DNA from: Verticiella alkaliphila
Lineage (GTDB): Bacteria; Pseudomonadota; Gammaproteobacteria; Burkholderiales; Burkholderiaceae_B
Direction: 5' to 3'
Length of the DNA stretch: 64,000 nucleotides
NCBI RefSeq assembly: GCF_018904615.1
Contig: NZ_JADCNH010000023.1
Coordinates: forward strand, 1 to 64,000
Shown here: positions 37,057 through 45,885 of the stretch, piece by piece
Position numbering within the stretch: position 1 is the stretch's first letter
Layout: each line of letters starts with the position of its first letter
Made by a program: the position numbers and the translations under genes
The notes under the pieces: generated by a model
The model's database searches: none
What the model saw: the letters and a program-made list of their open reading frames with translations, nothing else
What the model was told of the DNA's origin: nothing

Positions 37057-37076
37057 ATTATATTTTTTTATATAAT
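37057..37076. promoter_or_regulatory. 20-base AT-rich inverted repeat, likely operator of the ArsR-type repressor
   Basis: ATTATAT (37057-37063) and ATATAAT (37070-37076) flank six T residues. It lies 32 bases upstream of the ArsR-type gene in a GC-rich genome, and its length and AT-richness fit BigR/YgaV-type operators. The same stretch probably also contains the promoter. Confidence 0.6.
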
Positions 37077-37108
37077 ATTGGCATTGTCTCGGCCTCTCGT
37101 CTCCAGCC

Positions 37109-37429
37109 ATGTCCCTCTCAGCTGTCGTCGTCCCACCCGACGCCCTGCGCCAAGCCGCCGGCACGGCGGTCAGCACGCTGCGATTACTCGCCAACGAAGA
37201 TCGCCTTCTGCTGCTCTGCCAGCTGTCCCAGGGGGAGATGTGCGTGGGTGACCTTGAACGCACGCTGGGTATTCGCCAGCCCACGTTGTCGCAACAGCTT
37301 GCCGTCCTGCGCCAGGAAGACGTCGTCCATACCCGCCGCGAGGGCAAGCAGATTTACTACCGTGTGGCCGATGCACGCGCGCTCAAGATCCTTGAACTGC
37401 TGTACCTGCTCTACTGCCCAAAGGAGTGA
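37109..37429 (+). CDS. ArsR-family repressor of the BigR/SqrR persulfide-sensing type
   Basis: 106 residues, a single winged helix (LGIRQPTLSQQLAVLRQEDVVHTRR). Cys37 (LLLCQL) and Cys103 (LYCPKE) occupy the positions of the two redox cysteines of SqrR/BigR, which form a tetrasulfide bridge with reactive sulfur; Cys45 is extra. It should repress its own operon until persulfides appear. It is followed four bases later by two YeeE/YedE genes and a broken persulfide dioxygenase. The function is inferred from family and context. Confidence 0.88.
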   Translation: MSLSAVVVPPDALRQAAGTAVSTLRLLANEDRLLLLCQLSQGEMCVGDLERTLGIRQPTLSQQLAVLRQEDVVHTRREGKQIYYRVADARALKILELLYLLYCPKE

Positions 37430-37433
37430 TCTG

Positions 37434-37865
37434 ATGACGATTGACTGGCTCTCCTTCACACCAGGCTCCGCGTTGGCTGGCGGCGCGCTGATCGGCCTGG
37501 CTGCCGCCCTGTTTGTCCTGTTCACTGGACGCATCGCGGGCATCAGCGGCATTCTGGGCGGGCTCTTGCGCCGGCCGGCAACGGGTGCTGGCTGGCGCCT
37601 CGTGTTCTTCGGGGGCCTCGTCCTTGCACCGGTCGTGTACGGACTCGTCACCGACTTGCCCCAGTTCCAGATCGATGCCGGCTGGGCCGCCCTGGTGGCC
37701 GCCGGCCTGCTCGTGGGCGTGGGCACCCGTTACGGCGCTGGCTGCACCAGCGGACACGGCGTCTGCGGCATTTCGCGCCTGTCGCTTCGCTCGCTCGTGG
37801 CAACCGCCGTCTTCATGGGCGCGGGCATCGTCACTGTGTACGTCGTCCGCCACCTCCTGACCTAA
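37434..37865 (+). CDS. YeeE/YedE half-transporter (PmpA-like)
   Basis: 143 residues with four hydrophobic helices. The motif [20 protein letters not shown] (near residues 101-120) is the hallmark of PmpA-type YeeE/YedE proteins that move thiosulfate or other sulfur species across the inner membrane. The ATG has AAGGAG upstream, partly within the ArsR gene end. It is expected to work with the next gene as a two-part transporter. Confidence 0.88.
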   Translation: MTIDWLSFTPGSALAGGALIGLAAALFVLFTGRIAGISGILGGLLRRPATGAGWRLVFFGGLVLAPVVYGLVTDLPQFQIDAGWAALVAAGLLVGVGTRYGAGCTSGHGVCGISRLSLRSLVATAVFMGAGIVTVYVVRHLLT

Positions 37866-37875
37866 GGCACGCGTC

Positions 37876-38319
37876 ATGCATCTCATCATCGCCTCGCTGG
37901 CTGGACTCATCTTCGGACTGGGCCTCATGCTCTCGGGCATGACCAACCCTGCCAAGGTACTGGGTTTCCTGGATGTGGCCGGCCCCTGGGACCCCTCGCT
38001 CGCGCTGGTCATGGCGGGCGCCATTGCGGTCGGTGTGTTTGCGTTTGCGTGGGCCAGGCGCCGCACGCACAGCCTGCTTGGGCTGCCTATGGAGCTTCCC
38101 TCCAGCCGGCAGATCGATCGTCGCCTAGTGGGCGGCAGCCTGCTCTTCGGTATTGGCTGGGGGATCGCGGGCTTCTGTCCGGGCCCTGCACTCGTGGCTC
38201 TGGGCATGGGTGAGCGCAAAGCCGTCGTGTTCGTCGTGGCGATGCTCATCGGCATGGGAATCTTCGAATACCTGGAGCGGCGCCGTGTCGCGAAATCCTC
38301 AAAAGAGGGGCAACCATGA
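37876..38319 (+). CDS. YeeE/YedE half-transporter (PmpB-like, DUF6691)
   Basis: 147 residues with about four hydrophobic helices. The motifs GLMLSGMTNPAKVLGFLD and GWGIAGFCPGPALVALG are typical of the PmpB partner of YeeE/YedE pairs. It follows the PmpA-like gene by 10 bases and overlaps the start of the persulfide dioxygenase remnant by four bases (ATGA). The two halves together resemble a full-length YeeE. Confidence 0.88.
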   Translation: MHLIIASLAGLIFGLGLMLSGMTNPAKVLGFLDVAGPWDPSLALVMAGAIAVGVFAFAWARRRTHSLLGLPMELPSSRQIDRRLVGGSLLFGIGWGIAGFCPGPALVALGMGERKAVVFVVAMLIGMGIFEYLERRRVAKSSKEGQP

Positions 38320-38521
38320 CCCATCAGAACAGCCTCCACATCGAAGGCTTCTTCGACACGGCGACGTCAACCGTCAGCCACATCGTCCTGGACCAAGCCA
38401 CGCGACAATGCGCGTTGCTTGATACCGTGCTCGACTACGACCCCAAGCCGGCCGAACCTCATATGCCAGCGCGGAGCGGCTCGCGAGCCGCGTGCACGCG
38501 CTCGGGCAAGCTGTGTGCTAA
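38316..38521 (+). pseudogene. Broken persulfide dioxygenase (ETHE1/Blh-type MBL-fold) gene
   Basis: The first ~49 codons encode LHIEGFFDTATSTVSHIVLD and QCALLDTVLDYDPK, the N-terminus of ETHE1-like persulfide dioxygenases. After about 38461 homology continues in another frame (YASAERLASRVHALG), i.e. a frameshift, and ends at a TAA at 38519-38521. The metal-binding THxHxDH half of the enzyme is entirely absent. The remnant sits at the start of the mscS leader. An intact gene would be ~290 residues. Confidence 0.85.
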
Positions 38522-38558
38522 GCGGTATCCCAAACCGTCACTTCCAGGCATCTGCCCC

Positions 38559-39674
38559 ATGAATCGAGAATCCCTTAGCGAACTGCTGTTCGACACGCGC
38601 TTTCTGACCGTCACCGTGGCGAACTGGTTGATTGCTTTCACGGTGATGATCATCGCGTTCTTCGCGTTGCGCATCGTGGTGAGCTTTCTGCGTCGCCGCC
38701 TGGCGCACGCGGCTGAACACACCGACTCGCTCTTCGGTCGCGTGGCGGCCGTGGTGGTGGGCGGCACGAGCAACACCCTCATCGGGCTCGTGGCGATCCT
38801 GATTGGCGTGGGGCTGCTGGATCTGCCTCCCCGCTGGATGGAACGCGTGAGCAGCTTGTGGTTCATCGTCGTTGCCCTGCAGGTGGCGCTATGGGCCAAT
38901 CGGGCCATCACACTGGGCATGGAACACTATGTGAGCCGCTCGGCCGGTGTGACCAAGCCACAACTGAGCGCGCTCGCCTCGCTCATGATGTGGGGCGCCA
39001 AGGTATTCCTGTGGGCTATCCTGCTGCTCGCCATGCTGTCCAACCTTGGCGTGAACATCACCGCCTTCGTGGCCAGCCTGGGCGTGGGCGGCATCGCTGT
39101 CGCCCTGGCCGTGCAAAATATCCTGGGAGACCTCTTCGCTTCGTTGTCGATTGCGGTGGACAAGCCGTTCGAAGTGGGCGATTTCATCGTTGTGGGGTCG
39201 CAATCCGGCACCGTCGAGCACGTGGGTCTTAAGACCACGCGCATCCGCAGCCTGGGCGGCGAACAGATCGTCATGGCCAACACGGCCATGCTGAGCAGCA
39301 CCGTGCAAAACTACAAGCGCCTGAGCGAGCGGCGCGTGGTCTTCAAGTTCGGCTTGACGTACGACTGCACCGCCGAGCAGGCGCGCCAAGTGCCAGGCAT
39401 TGTCGAGCGCATCATCCGTGGCATGGACAAAACCCGCTTCGATCGCTCGCACTTTCAGGGATTCGGGGATTCGTCACTGGATTTCGAGACGGTCTACATC
39501 GTGCTGGATGCGGGCTACAACACCTACATGGACATCCAGCAAGAGATCAACTTGCAGCTGATGACCGAGTTCGCGGCACTGGGCGTGGACTTTGCCTTTC
39601 CGACGCAGACTATCCACGTGGCGTCGGTGCCGACCCCACACCGCCCGCAGGCAGACGTGCCCGTCGCGGCCTGA
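38559..39674 (+). CDS. MscS-family mechanosensitive ion channel
   Basis: 371 residues: three or four hydrophobic helices (first near residues 17-40), the pore helix region VNITAFVASLGVGGIAVALA and the MscS beta domain beginning DKPFEVGDFIVVGSQSGTVE, then a C-terminal alpha/beta domain. It opens to release osmolytes when membrane tension rises. The first ATG of an independent frame at 38559 lies beyond the dioxygenase remnant; an upstream in-frame reading would only translate that remnant. Confidence 0.92.
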   Translation: MNRESLSELLFDTRFLTVTVANWLIAFTVMIIAFFALRIVVSFLRRRLAHAAEHTDSLFGRVAAVVVGGTSNTLIGLVAILIGVGLLDLPPRWMERVSSLWFIVVALQVALWANRAITLGMEHYVSRSAGVTKPQLSALASLMMWGAKVFLWAILLLAMLSNLGVNITAFVASLGVGGIAVALAVQNILGDLFASLSIAVDKPFEVGDFIVVGSQSGTVEHVGLKTTRIRSLGGEQIVMANTAMLSSTVQNYKRLSERRVVFKFGLTYDCTAEQARQVPGIVERIIRGMDKTRFDRSHFQGFGDSSLDFETVYIVLDAGYNTYMDIQQEINLQLMTEFAALGVDFAFPTQTIHVASVPTPHRPQADVPVAA

Positions 39675-39713
39675 AAAGACTCAGGCGAGTGAAGCCTTGC
39701 CCTGCATCAGAAA

Positions 39714-39747
39714 GGCTGAGCGGGCGGCGCGGGTCGCGCCCTCAGCC
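39714..39747. terminator. Hairpin between convergent mscS-type and channel genes
   Basis: GGCTGA and GGGCG pair with CGCCC and TCAGCC across the short gap between two facing stop codons. There is no U-tract; probable bidirectional terminator. Confidence 0.5.
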
Positions 39748-40653
39748 TCAGGCTGTCAGATTCTTGTCGCTCTGCTGATACGGCGGCAGTTTGGCGCCGC
39801 ATCGGAAGCAATAATTCGCGTCAGCCCGCTGGCCTTCGGTCAGACACTGATGGCAGGTGCGCGTCGTCACCCTTTGCTCGCGCTCTCTGTTCGCCATGGT
39901 CATCTCGACCGTGACGATGCCGGTGGGCACCGCCAGCACGCCCCAGCCCAGCAGCATCATGAAGGCGGCGATGAGGCGCCCCAGTGGCGTCTGGGGCGCG
40001 ATGTCGCCATAGCCCACCGTGGCCAGCGTGGAGATCGCCCAGTAGGCGCTGGTCGGGATGTTGGTGAAGCCGCGCGAGGGGCCCTCGATGATGAACATGA
40101 GCGTGCCCATGACGAGCACGACGATGAGGACCACCGAGAGGAACACGAGGATCTTGCGACTGCTGCTGCGCAGGGCCTGGCCCAGCATCACGTACTCTTC
40201 GACGTAGCGCGTGAGCTTGAAGACCCGGAACACCCGCATCAGCCGCAAGGTGCGGATCGCGATGAGGAACGAAAACTGGGGAAAGAGGAGTGCCGCGTAG
40301 GTGGGCAGCACTGCCAGCAGATCGACGATGCCGTAGAAGCTGCGCACATATCGCCATCGACGCTGCACACAGATCAGCCGCGCGATGTATTCCACCGTGA
40401 AGAGCGCGGTGAATCCCCATTCGAGCTGCTGCAGCAGCACCCCGTGCCGCATCGCGATCTCGTCCACGCTGTCGAGCATCACCACGACCAGGCTCAGCAG
40501 GATCATCACGATCAGCCACTGGTCGAAGCGTCTGCCGGCCGTCGTGTCAGCCTCGAAGATGATGGTGTAGAGCTTGAGCCGCCAACCGGAGAGTGGCTTG
40601 CCGAGGTCGTCGGCGATGGCCTCCTGGGACGGGGCAATGTTCTGGCGTATCAC
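39748..40653 (-). CDS. Voltage-gated-type potassium channel with C-terminal zinc ribbon
   Basis: 301 residues. Helices S1-S4 are followed by a voltage-sensor-like S4 (AIRTLRLMRVFRVFKLTRY), a pore domain with the K+ selectivity filter TVGYGD, and S6. The cytoplasmic tail has CHQCLTEGQRADANYCFRCG, i.e. CxxC-N12-CxxC, a zinc-ribbon motif, near residues 267-286. The tail could sense metal or redox state. It stands alone on the minus strand, convergent with the MscS gene. Confidence 0.9.
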   Translation of the reverse strand: MIRQNIAPSQEAIADDLGKPLSGWRLKLYTIIFEADTTAGRRFDQWLIVMILLSLVVVMLDSVDEIAMRHGVLLQQLEWGFTALFTVEYIARLICVQRRWRYVRSFYGIVDLLAVLPTYAALLFPQFSFLIAIRTLRLMRVFRVFKLTRYVEEYVMLGQALRSSSRKILVFLSVVLIVVLVMGTLMFIIEGPSRGFTNIPTSAYWAISTLATVGYGDIAPQTPLGRLIAAFMMLLGWGVLAVPTGIVTVEMTMANREREQRVTTRTCHQCLTEGQRADANYCFRCGAKLPPYQQSDKNLTA

Positions 40654-40709
40654 GGGAGGTGCGGCAAAGTCAGGCGATGGTCGAGACTAGCATAGCCACG
40701 ACGCGGCCA

Positions 40710-41267
40710 TCACGGCGCAGTCGCGCGCCCTGGCCCGCGTTGCGACGCCCATTCACGGTGAAGAAGTGCGTACTGCATCGTGTTCTCGTAGATCGGATTG
40801 CCCTGGGCGTCGTTAGTGAACGCGATGAACTCCTTGAAGACGCCCTCCCGGCGCATGCCGAGCTTCTCGCACAGTCTCCATGATGGCGTGTTCGTGTCTT
40901 CCACATAGGCGTAAAGCCGGCGCGCCGCCTTCTCCGTGAACAGGCAGGCGAACAGCGCATCTGCAGCCTCGAACGCGTAGCCCTGCCCGCCGAAGGCCGG
41001 ATGGAAGTTCCAGCCGACCGAGACGGTATCGCCCTCGGGATGTGCGAAGAGATCGCCGATGAGCTTGCCCGTGTCGCGCAAGCACACAGCGATGGCGGTG
41101 TCATCGTTGCTGCGCTTCTCGGCTTCGCGCTCGGCATCGGCCAGGGTGGGCAGTGCGAGCGACAGAAAGCAACTCGCGGTGGGCTCATGCAAATAGGCGA
41201 AGAGATCTGCCGCGTCGTGCGGCGTGAAGCGGCGCAGGACGAGGCGGGGGGTGTCGATGGGCATCAT
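40710..41267 (-). CDS. GNAT-family N-acetyltransferase (RimJ/RimL-like)
   Basis: 185 residues with the GNAT pattern: MPIDTPRLVLRRFTPHDAADLF at the start, VGWNFHPAFGGQGYAFEAADAL (acetyl-CoA loop region) and ENTPSWRLCEKLGMRREG. It should acetylate a protein N-terminus or small amine. It starts 51 bases after the OMF gene's stop on the same strand but has no clear link with efflux. The start may be either of two adjacent ATG codons. Confidence 0.9.
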   Translation of the reverse strand: MMPIDTPRLVLRRFTPHDAADLFAYLHEPTASCFLSLALPTLADAEREAEKRSNDDTAIAVCLRDTGKLIGDLFAHPEGDTVSVGWNFHPAFGGQGYAFEAADALFACLFTEKAARRLYAYVEDTNTPSWRLCEKLGMRREGVFKEFIAFTNDAQGNPIYENTMQYALLHREWASQRGPGRATAP

Positions 41268-41317
41268 GGGTGTTGAGTATCAGGGAATCGAATTCTCGAC
41301 GAAGGCTGTCAGCAAGT

Positions 41318-42718
41318 TCAGGGCACGACGCCACCACCCAGCGCTCGATAGAGTGCCACGGCACTGCCGAAGGCGTCGCGACGCACGTCCAACAGGGCCT
41401 GTTGGGCCGCGTAGTGTTGCCGTTGGGCATCCAGCAGCTCCAGCCGCCCCTCCAGGCCCGCGCGGTAGCGCAGTTCGGAAAGCTCGGCACGGCGTCGCGC
41501 GCTGGCCACGACGCGCGCCTGGGCTTCGATCTGGCGCCCGTACGTCTGCTGTCCCGCCAGCCCATCGGCCACCTCGCGAAATGCCGTCTGGATCGCACGC
41601 TCGTACTCGGCCACGGCGGTGGACGTGCGCACCTCGCCCAGACGCAGTTCGGCGCGCAGCCGGCCAGCCTCGAAGAGCGGTTGTGTGATCTGAGGCGAGA
41701 AACTCCAGAGCCGATGCTGGCCAGTGAAGAGTGCGCCCAGCGTTGGGCTCGCAAAGCCCAGCGTGGCCGTCAGCGACAGGCGCGGGAAGAAGGCGGCTCG
41801 AGCGACGCCAATGTCGGCGTTGGCTGCAATCAGGTTCTGTTCAGCCTGACGAATGTCGGGCCGGCGGATGAGGAGATCGGAGGGCAGGCCCGCCGGCAAC
41901 GTCGTCAGCACTGGCTGCTGGTCCAGCGGCAGTCCCTCGGGCAGATCGTCCGGCAGGTCTGCGCCCACCAAAAGACGCAGGGCATTCTGCGCCTTTGCCA
42001 GTGCGCGGGTGCGGGCCTGCATGTCTGCCTCGGCCGTCGCCACCTGGCCCTCGGCCTGGGCAACATCCACGGCACTGTTCTGCTGACCTTGCTGCAGCAA
42101 CCGGGCGACCGCCAGGGACTGCTCCCAGTCGCTCAGGGTGCGCTCGGCCAGCTCCCGTTGCGCCAGCGCCAGCCGCTCTGCCAGGTAGGCGTCGGCGAGC
42201 GCACCGATCAAGGCAATGTGCGCCGTGGTGCGCCCTTCTTCGCTGGCCAGGTAGCGCGCGAAGGCGCCCTGCGACAGCGAGCGGGCGCGGCCGAAAAGAT
42301 CGACCTCGAAGGCGCTCAGCCCGACGTTCGTGATGAACTGATCGGCCACGCCGGGGGCGGCGCTTGCGCCATCCCGGCCCCGGCCTTCGGCAGCCGACCG
42401 TTGGCGGGTCGCGCCCGCGGTGGCGGCGATGGCAGGCAACCCGGCCGCGCGCTGGATGCGGTATTGCGCATGCACCGCCTCGACATTCAGCGTGGCCACG
42501 CGCAAGTCGCGGTTGTTCTCCAGCGCCAACGCGATCAGGCGCTGCAGGCGGGGATCGGGAAACATCGTCTGCCAACCGATGTCGGCCGCGGGCGGGAACG
42601 CCGACTCAGCCGGCGTCTTTGGGTAGGCGCCCGGCACCGGGGCGTCGGGCAGCGTCAACGTCGGCGTGAGCGAGCAGCCGGACACGACCAGCGCCAGGGC
42701 GAGCAACAGGGATCTCAT
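41318..42718 (-). CDS. RND efflux outer-membrane factor (OprM/NodT family lipoprotein)
   Basis: 466 residues with a lipobox ending at Cys15 (ALALVVSGC), then two TolC-type repeats of long helices (for example DLLIRRPDIRQAEQNLIAAN, a strong OMF signature). It forms the outer-membrane exit duct. The ATG at 42718 has GGAGG upstream; the coding region begins four bases after the RND gene stop, so the operon is MFP-RND-OMF. Confidence 0.94.
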   Translation of the reverse strand: MRSLLLALALVVSGCSLTPTLTLPDAPVPGAYPKTPAESAFPPAADIGWQTMFPDPRLQRLIALALENNRDLRVATLNVEAVHAQYRIQRAAGLPAIAATAGATRQRSAAEGRGRDGASAAPGVADQFITNVGLSAFEVDLFGRARSLSQGAFARYLASEEGRTTAHIALIGALADAYLAERLALAQRELAERTLSDWEQSLAVARLLQQGQQNSAVDVAQAEGQVATAEADMQARTRALAKAQNALRLLVGADLPDDLPEGLPLDQQPVLTTLPAGLPSDLLIRRPDIRQAEQNLIAANADIGVARAAFFPRLSLTATLGFASPTLGALFTGQHRLWSFSPQITQPLFEAGRLRAELRLGEVRTSTAVAEYERAIQTAFREVADGLAGQQTYGRQIEAQARVVASARRRAELSELRYRAGLEGRLELLDAQRQHYAAQQALLDVRRDAFGSAVALYRALGGGVVP

Positions 42719-42722
42719 GACA

Positions 42723-45700
42723 TCAGCCCTCCAGGTGGGAGCGCGTGGGCGCACGGCGTGACCGGCGGGCTTGCCGCCAGCGCTGGACGTGCTCCTGAGA
42801 GCCCATCACGACCACATAGAAGACCGGCACGAAGAAGACCGCCAGCACGGTGGCCGTGACCATGCCGCCGAAGACGCCCGTGCCGATGGCGTGCTGTGTT
42901 TCCGCACTGGCACCCGAGGCGATCATCAACGGCACCACGCCCAGCGTGAACGCCAACGACGTCATCAGGATGGGGCGCAGACGCAGCCTGGCTGCCTCGA
43001 CGGCTGCCTCCACGAGCCCTCTGCCCTGGCTGCGCAACTGCCGCGCGAACTCCACGATCAGAATGGCGTTCTTGGCCGAGAGCCCGATCACGGTGATCAT
43101 GCCAACCTTGAAGAAGACATCGTTGGGCAGCCCGCGCAGCAGCACCGCTGCCACCGCACCCAAGAGACCCAGCGGCACCACCAGCATCACGGACAGCGGG
43201 ATGGCCCAGCTTTCATACAGGGCCGCCAGCACCAGGAACACCACGAGCATGGACAACGCCATCAGCAGCGGGGCCTGGGCGACCGACTGCCGCTCCTGCA
43301 AGGACTGCCCCGTCCATGCGACGGCGAAGCCCGGCGGCAGTTGTGCCACCAGCCGTTCCATCTCGGCCATCGCCTGTCCGCTGGAGGCGCCAGCCGCGGG
43401 GGCGCCGGAGATGCGTGCGGCCGGAAAGCCCTGGTAGCGCACCAACTGCAACGGTGTCTCGGCCCAGGTGGGCGTCACCACCTCCGACAAGGGCACCATG
43501 CCGCCGCTCGCGTTGCGCACATAGAGCCGCAGCACGTCGTCGACCTGCATGCGCGCCGGCGCATCGGCCTGCACGATGACCTGTTGCATGCGGCCGGCGT
43601 TGGGAAAGTCGTTCACATACGCCGAGCCCAGCGCACTGGAGAGCGTCTCGCTGATGTCCGTGAACGACACCCCGAACGCCTGGGCCTTGGCCCGATCGAT
43701 GTCCAGGCGCACGCTGGCGCCTGCCGGGAGACCATCGGGCCGGACGTCGGCAAGCACGTGGCTTTTCGCGGCGAGCGCCAGCAGCTGGGCCTCGGCCGCT
43801 TGCAGGGCGGCATGCCCCTGATTGGCGCGGTCCTGCAGTCGCATCGTGAAGCCCGCGCTGTTGCCCAGTTCGTCGATCGCCGGTGGCATCATGCTCATCA
43901 CGGTCCCCTCTTGCGCTGCAGCCATGGCCTTGTCCACCTGCGCGACCTCGTCACGCACCGTCGCGCCGTTGCGCTCGCCCCAATCCTTCAGGGTGGTGAA
44001 TGCCATCGCGGCATTAGGCCCCGATCCGGAAAAGCCAAACCCGAGAATCGACATGTTGGACGCGATCCCGGCGCGCGAGGCCACATGCTGCTCGTAGCGC
44101 TGGATCACGTCGAGCGTGCGTTCTGCCGTGGCATCGGCCGGCAGCTGGATCGACGTCATGAAGTAACCCTGGTCCTCTTCGGGCAGGAAGGACGACGGCA
44201 ATTGACGGAAGGCCACCAGCAGCACCCACACCAGCACCGCGAAGACCAACATCGTGCGCATGCTGCGCGCGAGCAAACGGCGAACGCCAACCGTATAGCG
44301 CGCGGTCATCCGCTCGAAGCCACGATTGAACGCACCGAAGAAGCCGCGCTTGTGATGTTGCCCGGGGGCGACAGGCTTGAGCAGCGTGGCGCACAGCGCC
44401 GGCGTCAGGGTGAGCGCGAGGAACGCCGAGAACAGGATGGACACCGCCATGGACAACGCGAACTGCTGGTAGATGACGCCCACCGAACCGGATGCAAAGG
44501 CCATCGGAATGAACACGGCGGTGAGCACCAGCGTGATGCCGATCACCGCGCCGGTGATCTCCTGCATCGCCTGGATCGTGGCCTCCCTGGGCGCGAGCCC
44601 GTGCCTGGCCATGATCCGCTCGACATTCTCGACGACGACGATGGCATCGTCCACGATGATGCCGATGGCGAGCACCATGCCGAACATCGTCAACGCATTG
44701 ATGGAAAAGCCTGACGCCAGCATCACGGCGAAGGTGCCGAGCAAGGCGATGGGCGCCACGATGGCGGGGATCACGGTGTAACGGATGTTCTGCAGGAACA
44801 GGAACATCACCAGGAACACGAGGCCCATCGCTTCGATCAGCGTGATCACCACCTTCTGGATCGAGACCTTGACGAAGGGTGCTGTATTGAAGGGCGTGGA
44901 ATAGCTCATGCCCACCGGCAGGGTCGGCTTCAACTCGGCCAGTCGCGCGATCACGGCGTCCGACACACGCACCGCGTTCGCGCCCGGCGAGAGCTGCACG
45001 GCCGCTGCGGTCGACACTCGGCCGTCCTCGCGCGTGGAAAAGCCGTAGGATTGCGCGCCGAGCTCCACCCGGGCCACATCGCCCAACGTCACCTTGGAGC
45101 CATCCGGATTGGCCCGCAGCACGATGGCCGCAAACGCCTCGGGCGTCTCGAGTTGCCCTTGCACGGTCAACGGCGTCGAGACCTTCTGGCCAGGGATCGT
45201 GGGTGCATCGCCCACGCGCCCCGGTGCAATCTGCGCGTTCTGCTGCGTGATCGCTGCGCTGATGTCGTTCATCGAGACGCTGAACGCAACGAGTTTGGCC
45301 GGGTCCACCCAGACGCGCATCGCCTGCTCCGCGCCGAAGAGCTGCACCCGTCCCACGCCCTCGATGCGGCGCAGCTCCTCGACGATGTTGCGCGCCATGT
45401 AGTCGCTCAACGCCGTGCCATCATGGCGCCCGTCGTCGGATTTCAGCCCCACCATCATCAGAAAGTTCGACGATGCCGATTCCACGCCCAGGCCGTTCTG
45501 GCGCACCACCTGCGGCAGGCGCGCCTCGACGGCCTTCAGGCGGTTCTGCACGTCCACCTGCGCCATCTCCGGATTCGTGCCGGGCTTGAATACCGCCGTG
45601 ATCTCGGCGCTGCCGGACGAATCGGCCGAGGATTCGTAGTACAGCAGGCTCTTGACGCTGGACAGCTCGCGCTCGATGACGCTGAGCACCGAATCGTTCA

Positions 45701-45869
45701 TGGCCTGCGGCGTGGCACCCGGGTAGGTGGCCGAGATGCTGACCGAGGGGGGCGCCACGGAAGGAAACCGGGCGATCGGCAACTGGGGAATCGCGATGAG
45801 CCCGAGCAGAATGATGAAAAGCGCGATCACCCAGGCGAACACCGGGCGATGAATGAAGAACTGCGGCAT
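42723..45869 (-). CDS. RND efflux inner-membrane transporter (HAE1, AcrB/MexB type)
   Basis: 1048 residues, the usual HAE1 length, with twelve membrane helices and two large periplasmic loops. The proton-relay motif GIIVDDAIVVVENVER and the later GLSAKNAILIVEFAR (relay Lys) are present. It exports drugs and amphiphiles by proton antiport. The ATG at 45869 begins MPQFFIHRPVFAWVIAL, the canonical start. It follows the MFP gene by 16 bases. Confidence 0.96.
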   Translation of the reverse strand: MPQFFIHRPVFAWVIALFIILLGLIAIPQLPIARFPSVAPPSVSISATYPGATPQAMNDSVLSVIERELSSVKSLLYYESSADSSGSAEITAVFKPGTNPEMAQVDVQNRLKAVEARLPQVVRQNGLGVESASSNFLMMVGLKSDDGRHDGTALSDYMARNIVEELRRIEGVGRVQLFGAEQAMRVWVDPAKLVAFSVSMNDISAAITQQNAQIAPGRVGDAPTIPGQKVSTPLTVQGQLETPEAFAAIVLRANPDGSKVTLGDVARVELGAQSYGFSTREDGRVSTAAAVQLSPGANAVRVSDAVIARLAELKPTLPVGMSYSTPFNTAPFVKVSIQKVVITLIEAMGLVFLVMFLFLQNIRYTVIPAIVAPIALLGTFAVMLASGFSINALTMFGMVLAIGIIVDDAIVVVENVERIMARHGLAPREATIQAMQEITGAVIGITLVLTAVFIPMAFASGSVGVIYQQFALSMAVSILFSAFLALTLTPALCATLLKPVAPGQHHKRGFFGAFNRGFERMTARYTVGVRRLLARSMRTMLVFAVLVWVLLVAFRQLPSSFLPEEDQGYFMTSIQLPADATAERTLDVIQRYEQHVASRAGIASNMSILGFGFSGSGPNAAMAFTTLKDWGERNGATVRDEVAQVDKAMAAAQEGTVMSMMPPAIDELGNSAGFTMRLQDRANQGHAALQAAEAQLLALAAKSHVLADVRPDGLPAGASVRLDIDRAKAQAFGVSFTDISETLSSALGSAYVNDFPNAGRMQQVIVQADAPARMQVDDVLRLYVRNASGGMVPLSEVVTPTWAETPLQLVRYQGFPAARISGAPAAGASSGQAMAEMERLVAQLPPGFAVAWTGQSLQERQSVAQAPLLMALSMLVVFLVLAALYESWAIPLSVMLVVPLGLLGAVAAVLLRGLPNDVFFKVGMITVIGLSAKNAILIVEFARQLRSQGRGLVEAAVEAARLRLRPILMTSLAFTLGVVPLMIASGASAETQHAIGTGVFGGMVTATVLAVFFVPVFYVVVMGSQEHVQRWRQARRSRRAPTRSHLEG

Positions 45870-45885
45870 GCCAGACGCTCCGGGC

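Noticed and set aside
42771-44714. Long plus-strand frame of 647 residues
   Set aside because: It lies wholly opposite the RND transporter; it is rich in His/Arg/Gly/Asp with no domain and is a high-GC antisense artefact.
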